This document shows, one piece after another, positions 1 to 5,210 of a stretch of DNA of 5,732 nucleotides; the stretch's first letter is position 1; every line of letters begins with the position of its first letter. The stretch is from an uncultured Eubacteriales bacterium (lineage in GTDB: Bacteria; Bacillota; Clostridia; Christensenellales; CAG-138). The stretch spans positions 1-5,732 of the forward strand of contig URSN01000116.1 in assembly GCA_900550525.1 (NCBI GenBank), read 5' to 3'. The notes under the pieces are model-generated. The model worked only from the letters and a program-made list of their open reading frames with translations, was not told the origin of the DNA and did not search any database. A program made the position numbers and the translations under genes.

Positions 1-926
1 TGCGCCGGGCAGCAAATGCGCACGCCCGCGCGGCCGCAGCGCTCGTTCTGCGCGGCGCGCAGCGCCCCGTTTGCCGATACGCCGCCGGCCAGCGCCAGCG
101 TGGGCCGCGCGCCGCCAAAGCGCGCCGCCGCGCGCACCGCGCGCGAGGCGAGCGCCTCCACCACGGCGAACTGGACCGAAGCGGCCACGTCCGCCGCGCG
201 CAGCGCCTCGCCGCGCTGCGCGGCGGTGTGCAGCCGGTTGACCGCCGCGGTCTTGAGGCCGGAAAAGCTGAAATCGAACCCGTCGTCATCGTGCAGCGCG
301 CTGTGGAAGCGCACCGCGTGCGGGTCGCCCTCGCGCGCGAGCGCCTCGAGCGCCGGCCCGCCCGGATACGGCAGGCCCAGCGCGCGGGCGACCTTGTCGA
401 GCGCCTCGCCGGCCGCGTCGTCGCGCGTGCGGCCGATGAGGCGGAACGCATCGTACCCCTCCACGGCCACGATGTGCGTATGCCCGCCCGAGGCGACCAG
501 GCACACAAACGGCGGTGCAAGGTCCGGCCAGGCCAGGTAGTTGGCCGCGATGTGCGCGGCGATGTGGTTCACGCCCGCAAACGGCAGCCGGCGCGCATAG
601 GCGTAGGCCTTGGCAAAGGACAGCCCGGTCAGCAGCGCGCCCACAAGCCCGGGGCCGCAGGTGGCCGCCACGCCGTCGAGCCCCGCGCCGCCGGCGCAGC
701 CGGCCTGCTCGAGCGCCTGCGATACGACCGCGGGCAGCATCTCCACATGGTTGCGCGAGGCGATCTCCGGCACGACGCCGCCAAAGCGCCGGTGCAGCGG
801 GATCTGCGTGTGCACGACGCTCGAGAGCACCTCCCGCCCGCCGCGCACCACGGCGGCGGCCGTCTCGGCGCAGGAGGTCTCGATGGCCAGCAGGCAGGCG
901 CCGGCCCCCACGGCCGGCGCGCTCAC
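1..926 (-). CDS. tsaD: tRNA N6-adenosine threonylcarbamoyltransferase TsaD (3' end cut by window edge)
   Basis: TsaD transfers the threonylcarbamoyl group from threonylcarbamoyl-AMP to A37 of ANN-decoding tRNAs (t6A) in the cytoplasm, working with TsaB and TsaE. Of about 340 expected residues, 308 are present; the window ends just before the C-terminal CTDNAAMIA-type block. Visible family motifs are AIETSCAET (residues 14-22), PEIASRNH (53-60), the metal-ligand pair in NHIAAH (120-125), ASGGHTH (145-151), DDAAGEALDKVA (169-180), FSFSGLKTA (219-227) and GGVSANGALR (281-290). The start is the GTG at 926-924: GGGAGG lies 7 nt upstream, and the usual N-terminal motif follows about 14 residues in. 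The GTG overlaps the TGA of the open frame upstream (GTGA), suggesting translational coupling to the membrane-protein gene. One oddity is SCAET, where bacterial TsaD normally has SCDET. TsaB and TsaE are not in the window. The family assignment is secure. Confidence 0.96.
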   Translation of the reverse strand, partial: MSAPAVGAGACLLAIETSCAETAAAVVRGGREVLSSVVHTQIPLHRRFGGVVPEIASRNHVEMLPAVVSQALEQAGCAGGAGLDGVAATCGPGLVGALLTGLSFAKAYAYARRLPFAGVNHIAAHIAANYLAWPDLAPPFVCLVASGGHTHIVAVEGYDAFRLIGRTRDDAAGEALDKVARALGLPYPGGPALEALAREGDPHAVRFHSALHDDDGFDFSFSGLKTAAVNRLHTAAQRGEALRAADVAASVQFAVVEALASRAVRAAARFGGARPTLALAGGVSANGALRAAQNERCGRAGVRICCPA

Positions 927-933
927 GGGCGCG

Positions 934-939
934 CCTCCC
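934..939 (-). promoter_or_regulatory. Ribosome binding site of tsaD
   Basis: GGGAGG on the minus strand, 7 nt before GTG 926-924. It decides the start codon, because no ATG lies near the expected N-terminus. It sits inside the open frame that follows the membrane-protein stop. Confidence 0.75.
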
Positions 940-1089
940 GCCCCGCGGGCGCGTCCTGCCGCGCGGCGGGCTCCGCCGCCTGACGGGCGCTCTCCCCGGG
1001 CGCTTCTGCGGCCGGGGCCGCGGGCGCATCCGGCTGCGCCGCCCCCGCCTCCTTTTGCGCCTGCCGGCGCGCCGCCCGGCGGCGTGCCA

Positions 1090-1105
1090 GCGCGCGCGCG
1101 CGCGC
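1090..1105. repeat. (GC)8 dinucleotide tract
   Basis: Sixteen bases of strictly alternating G and C, 10 nt past the membrane-protein TAG in the direction of transcription. Such tracts are prone to slippage and can adopt Z-form DNA. Here it encodes the Arg-Ala run at the start of the open tail, so a change in repeat number would shift the tail frame but not the main membrane-protein frame. It may simply reflect the very high GC content. Confidence 0.6.
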
Positions 1106-1114
1106 CGCGCGCCG

Positions 1115-1804
1115 CTAGTTGCGGATGTTGTAGCGCGCCGCGGCCGAGGCTGCCACCAGCGCGAGCAACGCCGCGCCAAAGAGCGCCGCCATGCGCACGA
1201 TCACGTCCGCAAAGAACCGCTCCGGCAGCATGTTGATCATGCGGCTGGTCGCCGCGTCGAAGAGCCAGTCGTCGTTCCAGAAGAGCATCTGGTGGAAGAA
1301 CGTCCAGAAATTCGAAAAGTCCAGCGCGGCCCATGTGCCCAGGAACGCCGCGAACAGCGCCACGACGAACGCGCCATAGCAATAGCCGGAGGCGAGCGTG
1401 TGCAGCGCCGTGCGCATGTGCAGCAGCGCGCCGAGCAGGTAGAGCACCAGCGCGAGCAGCACGCCGAAATCGCGCATGGTGCGGCACGCCTGGTAGATCG
1501 TGCGCACGTCGCGCATGTGGCTGACCTCCTGCTGCTGGTCGAACATGAGCGTCTGTTCGCCGTCCACGGTCACGGTGATGTCGATGCTGTCCACGCGGCC
1601 CTCCATGTAGTCGATCAGCCGCTGGCACGACGCGATGAGGTCGTTGTTGCTCATGCCCATCTCGCGCGCGAGCGAGAGCCGCCCGTACTCGTACTCGAGG
1701 AACGTGCGGTTGTTGATGGTCAGTTGCAGCGCCGTGAACAGGATGCACAGGATCAGCACGATCGACGCGAGCGTGCTGAGCATGATGGCAAAGCGTTTGC
1801 GCAT
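1115..1804 (-). CDS. TIGR01906/DUF1461 family integral membrane protein, Lit-like (lipoprotein intramolecular transacylase family)
   Basis: A 229-residue polytopic membrane protein. Apparent membrane segments lie at about residues 5-27, 112-130, 141-161 and 200-221. A large loop (28-110) should lie outside the cell, and both termini inside. Characteristic blocks are SHMRDV (95-100), the aromatic FWTFFHQMLF (166-175) and MLPERFFADV (192-201). From memory, Lit of Enterococcus and Bacillus belongs to this family; it moves an acyl chain within lipoproteins to make the lyso form, using two conserved histidines. H96 and H171 here are the likely equivalents, but the activity is inferred from family membership. 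The start is ATG 1804-1802 with AAGGGA 5 nt upstream. The gene follows the nucleoside kinase after 76 nt and precedes tsaD. After the TAG stop the frame continues open for 63 codons (separate entry). The length without the tail is normal for the family. Confidence 0.85.
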   Translation of the reverse strand: MRKRFAIMLSTLASIVLILCILFTALQLTINNRTFLEYEYGRLSLAREMGMSNNDLIASCQRLIDYMEGRVDSIDITVTVDGEQTLMFDQQQEVSHMRDVRTIYQACRTMRDFGVLLALVLYLLGALLHMRTALHTLASGYCYGAFVVALFAAFLGTWAALDFSNFWTFFHQMLFWNDDWLFDAATSRMINMLPERFFADVIVRMAALFGAALLALVAASAAARYNIRN

Positions 1805-1823
1805 GGGTTTCCCTTCTCTCTCT

Positions 1824-1854
1824 GCCGGCGGGCGGCGCGCCGCCGCGCGCCGGC
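1824..1854. repeat. GC-rich nested inverted repeat between the kinase and DUF1461 genes
   Basis: The outer arms GCCGGCG (1824-1830) and CGCCGGC (1848-1854) are perfect complements. They enclose a perfect 14-base palindrome, GGCGGCGCGCCGCC (1831-1844). The leftward transcript could fold this into a very stable intercistronic stem. No T-tract follows in the direction of transcription; the next bases are AGAGAGAAGGG, leading into the ribosome binding site. It is therefore not a standard intrinsic terminator. It may affect transcript stability or the relative expression of upstream and downstream genes, or may reflect high GC content. Confidence 0.5.
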
Positions 1855-1880
1855 GCTTCGGCGGTCCGTTCCCGCCGCGC

Positions 1881-3587
1881 TTACCGGTAGAAGGCGTTGC
1901 CGCCGATGAACTCGCGCAGCACGGACGTGGGCGGGATCTCGTCCTCCACGTTCGCCTCCAGGATGTAGTTGAGGAACTTGACGATGCCGCGCACGTCGTC
2001 AAAATACGGGCTGTCCGGCCGCACGGCCTGCAGCAGCGGGAAGATGTGCTTTTTGAGCACCGCCGCCTCGTACACCAGCGCGGAGTTGAAGATGGCGTCC
2101 GCCTGCTCCTGGTAGGGGAAGATCCAGCGCTCCTCGCCGCGGCGCACGCTGTCCCACATCGACAGCGTATGCTCGATGCTCGCGCCGCGCGTCTCATGGT
2201 CGCGCACGATGCGCCTGAGCAGCCGGATCTCCGCCGTGGAGATGCGGTTGTGGTCGTCGAGGTTGAGCGTGGTCAGCGCCGAGACGTAGAGCCGGTAGAT
2301 CAGCGCATGGTCGATGCCCTCCGGCAGCAGCGCCGGGTTGAGCCCGTGCAGTCCCTCGATCACCAGCGGCGTATCCGCGTCGAGGTGGAGCGTGCGGCCG
2401 TCCATCACGCGCCGGCCCGTCTTGAAATCGAAGCGCGGCAGCGCCACCTGTTCGCCCCTGAGCAGGCGGGACAGGTCCTGCCGGAACAGGTCGGTGTCGA
2501 TGGTGTTGATGTGCTCGAGGTCGATCTCGCCGTTCTCGTCGGGCAGGATCTTGTCGCGGTCGATGTAGTAATCGTCGAGCGACATGAGCACGGGCGACTT
2601 GCCGTGCACGCGCAGCTGCGTGCACAGGCGGTTGGCGCTGGTCGTCTTGCCGGAGCTCGACGGCCCGGCGATGAGCACCGCGCGCGCGCCGCGGGCCATG
2701 ATCTCGTCGGCGATCTGCGCGTAACGCTTCTCGTGCAGCGCCTCGTTGACGCGGATGAGCTCGCGCACGCGGCCGGAGCGCACCATGTCGTTGAGCTCGG
2801 CCACCACGCCGCAGTGCAGCAGCCGCCCCCACTCGTCGCTCTCGCGGAAGGCCGCCATGAGCTTGGGCATGGGCTGGAAGGCGGAGGGCCGGGCCGGGTC
2901 CTGCGCGTCCGGCCGCAGCAGCATCACGCCGCCGTCCTCAAGCCGCAGGTCGAACACGGACACAAAGCCCGTGGACGGCGCCATCTCGCCGTAGAAATAG
3001 TCCATGTAGCCGCCCACGGCGTACACGTCGAAGTAGGTGAAGCGCCGCCACTCGAGCAGGCGGACCTTATCCATCTGCCCGTCCGCGGCGAAAAAGTCGA
3101 TCGCGTCGTCGATGTCCATGCGCTGGCGCACGAGCGGATAGTCCGCCGCCACGATGCGGCGGCACTCCGCCCTGAGCGCGTCCACGTCCGCCTGCGAGAG
3201 CGCGGGCTCCTTCTGCACCGTGGCGAAGATGCCCGGGCCGACCGTATAGTCGATGTGCACGCGCGCGCCCGGGAACAGCGTGCGCACCGCGAGCAGGAAC
3301 ACGAACAGCAGCGAGCGCTCGTACACGCGCTTGCCCCGGCGCGAATCGTAGCGCACGAGCGCGACCTCCCCGCGCGAGAGGCGCACCGCCCGCCGCGCCT
3401 GAAAACTTCCGCCGCCGGGCGCCTCGCGCAGCGGCACATAGTTGAGCGTGAACGTCTCCCCCGCCATGCGGGCCGCCAGCGGCCGCGTGGGCAGCTCGCC
3501 GGTGTCCAGCCCCAGCCGCCGCACGAGCGCAAGCAGCGTCTCGCCCGGCTGCGCCTCGACCCTGCGTCCATCGATGATGAGTTCCAT
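1881..3587 (-). CDS. Nucleoside (uridine-type) kinase with N-terminal TGS and ThrRS SAD-like domains
   Basis: A 568-residue cytoplasmic protein that probably phosphorylates a nucleoside, most likely uridine or cytidine, with ATP or GTP. In order it has a TGS domain (about 1-58), a region resembling the second additional (SAD) domain of threonyl-tRNA synthetase (about 88-235), and a uridine-kinase/PRK-type P-loop domain (about 300-520). Kinase motifs are GPSSSGKTT (Walker A, 308-316), LDDYY (337-341), HINTIDTD (359-366), PRFDFKTGRR (384-393) and VIEGLHGLN (409-417). This three-part build is known in Firmicutes and Thermotoga proteins annotated as uridine or nucleoside kinase, and is far longer than the roughly 210-residue Udk. 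ATG 3587-3585 is preferred over the in-frame ATG at 3611 because AAGGAGGG lies 6 nt upstream and the TGS domain begins at once (MELIIDGRR). The SAD-like part lacks the histidines and cysteine that bind zinc in ThrRS, so tRNA editing is unlikely. It is the first visible gene of the leftward set. The true substrate is not shown by sequence. Confidence 0.93.
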   Translation of the reverse strand: MELIIDGRRVEAQPGETLLALVRRLGLDTGELPTRPLAARMAGETFTLNYVPLREAPGGGSFQARRAVRLSRGEVALVRYDSRRGKRVYERSLLFVFLLAVRTLFPGARVHIDYTVGPGIFATVQKEPALSQADVDALRAECRRIVAADYPLVRQRMDIDDAIDFFAADGQMDKVRLLEWRRFTYFDVYAVGGYMDYFYGEMAPSTGFVSVFDLRLEDGGVMLLRPDAQDPARPSAFQPMPKLMAAFRESDEWGRLLHCGVVAELNDMVRSGRVRELIRVNEALHEKRYAQIADEIMARGARAVLIAGPSSSGKTTSANRLCTQLRVHGKSPVLMSLDDYYIDRDKILPDENGEIDLEHINTIDTDLFRQDLSRLLRGEQVALPRFDFKTGRRVMDGRTLHLDADTPLVIEGLHGLNPALLPEGIDHALIYRLYVSALTTLNLDDHNRISTAEIRLLRRIVRDHETRGASIEHTLSMWDSVRRGEERWIFPYQEQADAIFNSALVYEAAVLKKHIFPLLQAVRPDSPYFDDVRGIVKFLNYILEANVEDEIPPTSVLREFIGGNAFYR

Positions 3588-3593
3588 GCGTTT

Positions 3594-3601
3594 CCCTCCT
3601 T
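3594..3601 (-). promoter_or_regulatory. Ribosome binding site of the nucleoside kinase
   Basis: AAGGAGGG on the minus strand ends 6 nt before ATG 3587-3585. It fixes that ATG as the start rather than the in-frame ATG at 3611-3609, which lies upstream of this site and has no comparable site of its own. Confidence 0.85.
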
Positions 3602-3603
3602 GC

Positions 3604-3619
3604 CCGGGCATGCGCCCGG
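3604..3619 (-). promoter_or_regulatory. Small hairpin in the kinase leader, directly upstream of the ribosome binding site
   Basis: CCGGGC (3604-3609) and GCCCGG (3614-3619) form a perfect 6-bp stem with a 4-base loop. It sits 2 nt from the ribosome binding site in the predicted 5' leader. It could stabilise the leader or keep the site exposed; no regulatory role is demonstrated. Confidence 0.4.
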
Positions 3620-3640
3620 AAGATTTAGGGTACCATTTCT

Positions 3641-3669
3641 ATCCTACCAGAAAACGCCGCCGCGCACAA
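3641..3669 (-). promoter_or_regulatory. Predicted sigma-A-type promoter with extended -10 for the leftward gene set
   Basis: On the minus strand, TTGTGC (3669-3664) is followed after exactly 17 nt by TAGGAT (3646-3641). The -10 is preceded by TGG, giving an extended -10 element (TGnTAGGAT). The -35 matches the consensus only in TTG and the -10 matches four of six positions. Transcription would begin near 3634, giving a leader of about 47 nt that ends in a strong ribosome binding site. This is the only AT-richer patch close to the kinase start. Confidence 0.5.
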
Positions 3670-3787
3670 CCCGCGTCCTGCCGCGCGCCGCCTCGAGCGC
3701 GCGCAGAAAACGGCAAAAACAGGCAATCGCATTTTTCCGTATGGCGCGCGGCGCAGGCGGCGCACACTATGGCCAAACGACGATGCA
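3670..3787. other. Remainder of the divergent intergenic region
   Basis: GC-rich DNA interrupted by short A/T runs (AAAA 3707-3710, AAAAA 3715-3719, TTTTT 3732-3736) upstream of the rightward LCP gene. No good -35/-10 pair for the plus strand was found. The LCP promoter presumably lies here, but I cannot place it. The in-frame ATGs at 3741 and 3783 have no ribosome binding site in front of them. Confidence 0.4.
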
Positions 3788-3795
3788 AAAGGAGG
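3788..3795 (+). promoter_or_regulatory. Ribosome binding site that sets a GTG start for the LCP gene
   Basis: AAAGGAGG lies 8 nt before GTG 3804-3806. If translation began at ATG 3783, this site would fall inside its first codons, and that ATG has no purine-rich site of its own. It therefore decides the start. Confidence 0.85.
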
Positions 3796-3803
3796 CGGTC
3801 CCG

Positions 3804-5132
3804 GTGCTGCGCAGGATTCTCGCCGTGGCGGGCGCGCTCGCCGCGCTGGCGCTGATCGGCCTGCTCGTCACGCTCTACGGCGTGTGGCGGCAGCCGCAGA
3901 GCGCGTGTGAGACCCCGCGCGTCGCGGCGGAGCCGATGGCCGCGCCGCGCGCGACGGGCCCCGCGCCCACGCGCACGCCCTCGCCGGAGGAGGCGCTGCT
4001 CGAGCAGGCGGACCGCTCCTTCATGGACGGCCGCGTGAACATCCTGCTGCTGGGCTACGACCAGAGCCCCGAGCGCGAGGACGAGGACAGCCCCCTCCAC
4101 CGCGACGAGCAGAACAACTACCGCTCCGACGTGATGATGCTCGCCGCCGTGAATTTCAACGCCGGCAGCGTCCACCTCATCTCCATCCCGCGCGACACCT
4201 ACGCCGCCATCTACAACGTCAAGGGCCGCTACAAGATCAACGCCGCCTTTGCCAAGGGCGGCGCGGCCGAGGGCGAGGGCTTCCTCTACGCGCAGCGCAC
4301 CGTGGAGATGCTCCTGGGCGTGCCGGTGGACTATTACGCCGGCGTGAACATGGAGGGGCTCAAGCGCCTGGTGGACGCCATGGGCGGGGTCGATTACGAC
4401 GTGGACGTGGAGATCCGCCTCAACGGCCGCACGCTCGAGCCCGGGCTGCAGCACCTCGACGGGCAGCAGGTGCTCGACTACTGCCGCGCGCGCAAGGGCA
4501 TCAGCACCGACGCGGGCCGCAACGACCGGCAGCAGCGCATCCTGCTGGCCATCTTCGACCAGCTGCGCCGCGAAAAGCGCCTGACCGACCTGCCCGGCAT
4601 CTACCTGGCCGTGCGCGGCGATATTGAGACGAACCTCACCTTCTCGCAGCTGGCGGCGCTGGCCGTGTTCCTCACGCGGCTGGACCTGACCGACATCCGC
4701 CGCACCACGCTTGCGGGCGAGTACATCTCCAACGTCTACAACGCCTCCTATTACGTCCTGTACAACGACAAGCTCGTCGACCTGGTGCAGGACGAGTTCG
4801 GCGTGACCATCACGCGCGACGACAGGTACGACGTGTCCACCGTCAAGCGTGACAAGGCCGCCGCCGAGGCGAAAAAAGCCGCCGACGCGGCCGACGGCGT
4901 CGCCTCCCTCGCCGTGCTGCCCGCGGGCGTGTACGACTCCGCGGCGCACGAGCTCGTAGCGGACGTGTATTTTGAGGCGCAGCGCCTGCGCGGCGTCGTC
5001 GATGCGGGCGCCTCCGCCGCCGCCATCCGCCAGGCGCGCCACCGGCTCAACCTCGCCGTCGCGGCCCTGGCGCGCGAGCAGGGGCTTGAAAGCCTGCCGC
5101 CCGCCTTCGCCGCGCTGCGCCTCGACCCGTGA
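3804..5132 (+). CDS. LytR-CpsA-Psr (LCP) family cell-wall glycopolymer transferase
   Basis: A 442-residue membrane-anchored extracellular protein. LCP enzymes attach lipid-linked glycopolymers, such as teichoic acids or capsule, to peptidoglycan. A short basic N-terminus (LRR) and one membrane segment (about 5-25) come first. A Pro/Thr/Ala-rich linker follows (about 30-65), then the LCP domain (about 77-290). Its motifs are VNILLLGYD (78-86), YRSDVMMLAAVN (106-117), SIPRDTYA (127-134), KINAAFAKGG (144-153), MGGVDYDVDV (193-202) and GRNDRQQRIL (238-247). The conserved Arg and Asp residues of the pyrophosphate-lipid site are present (R107, D109, R130, D131, R239, R242). A C-terminal extension of about 100 residues follows, with an Ala/Lys-rich stretch (350-364) and predicted helices (380-428); I do not recognise it. 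The start is GTG 3804, set by AAAGGAGG. The gene is divergent from the kinase and convergent with the SH3 gene. Which polymer it transfers cannot be told. Confidence 0.94.
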   Translation: MLRRILAVAGALAALALIGLLVTLYGVWRQPQSACETPRVAAEPMAAPRATGPAPTRTPSPEEALLEQADRSFMDGRVNILLLGYDQSPEREDEDSPLHRDEQNNYRSDVMMLAAVNFNAGSVHLISIPRDTYAAIYNVKGRYKINAAFAKGGAAEGEGFLYAQRTVEMLLGVPVDYYAGVNMEGLKRLVDAMGGVDYDVDVEIRLNGRTLEPGLQHLDGQQVLDYCRARKGISTDAGRNDRQQRILLAIFDQLRREKRLTDLPGIYLAVRGDIETNLTFSQLAALAVFLTRLDLTDIRRTTLAGEYISNVYNASYYVLYNDKLVDLVQDEFGVTITRDDRYDVSTVKRDKAAAEAKKAADAADGVASLAVLPAGVYDSAAHELVADVYFEAQRLRGVVDAGASAAAIRQARHRLNLAVAALAREQGLESLPPAFAALRLDP

Positions 5133-5163
5133 CCGCCGCCGCGGGAGCGCGTCAGGCGAGAGC

Positions 5164-5195
5164 AAAAAAAGCGGCGCCCCGCTCGGGGCGCCGCT
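5164..5195 (-). terminator. Intrinsic terminator of the SH3-domain gene
   Basis: On the minus strand a perfect 11-bp stem (5195-5185 with 5180-5170, AGCGGCGCCCC) with a 4-base loop is followed by a run of T (complement of the A run 5164-5170). It lies 15 nt beyond the SH3 stop codon. On the plus strand no T-run follows the hairpin, so it is oriented for the leftward gene. It may still weakly stop the convergent LCP transcript. Confidence 0.9.
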
Positions 5196-5210
5196 GCGCA
5201 ACTGCTTCGC

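Larger units (their letters stand above)
923..1114 (-). other. 63-codon open continuation of the DUF1461 frame behind its TAG stop; possible eroded or readthrough C-terminal tail
   Basis: Directly after the TAG at 1117-1115 the same reading frame stays open for 63 codons and ends in TGA 925-923, which overlaps the tsaD GTG. The product would start with an Arg/Ala-rich stretch (RRAARARALARRRAARR) and continue as an Ala/Pro/Glu/Gln-rich tail. By hand count, A/T bases fall at codon position 1 in 2 codons, position 2 in 14 and position 3 in 6. That is a coding-like profile for a GC-rich genome. The frame has no ATG, GTG or TTG, so it makes sense only as an extension of the upstream protein. The membrane protein should have its C-terminus inside, so a basic segment right after the last helix fits the positive-inside rule. 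It may be an old tail cut off by a nonsense mutation, a readthrough product, a sequencing error, or chance openness in GC-rich DNA. Confidence 0.45.

Noticed and set aside
515..1909. Plus-strand open frames opposite tsaD and the membrane-protein gene
   Set aside because: Arg/Ala/Pro-rich shadow frames with no ribosome binding site and no family resemblance; the minus strand encodes clear proteins here.
3624..3649. Weak dyad (TAGG and CCTA arms) around the predicted -10 that could be an operator
   Set aside because: The arms are only 4 bp and overlap the promoter core, too short to claim a repressor site.
3732..3770. Possible plus-strand promoter (T-run at 3732-3736 with CACTAT at 3765-3770)
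   Set aside because: Spacing of about 27 nt is too long and the -10 matches only three of six consensus positions.
1635..5132. A single plus-strand open frame of 1165 codons running antisense to the membrane-protein and kinase genes and into the LCP gene
   Set aside because: Only the part from 3804 has LCP homology and a ribosome binding site. The rest is the complement of clear protein-coding genes, is rich in Arg/His/Ala/Val repeats typical of GC-rich antisense frames, and has no start signal.
5133..5163. A separate rightward terminator for the LCP gene
   Set aside because: No stem followed by a T-run is seen on the plus strand after the stop; the nearby hairpin is oriented for the convergent gene.
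3639..5201. A minus-strand open frame of 520 codons across the LCP gene
   Set aside because: It is antisense to the well-supported LCP gene, with biased His/Val/Gly/Arg composition and no recognisable motif. It also begins inside the SH3 gene's terminator region.
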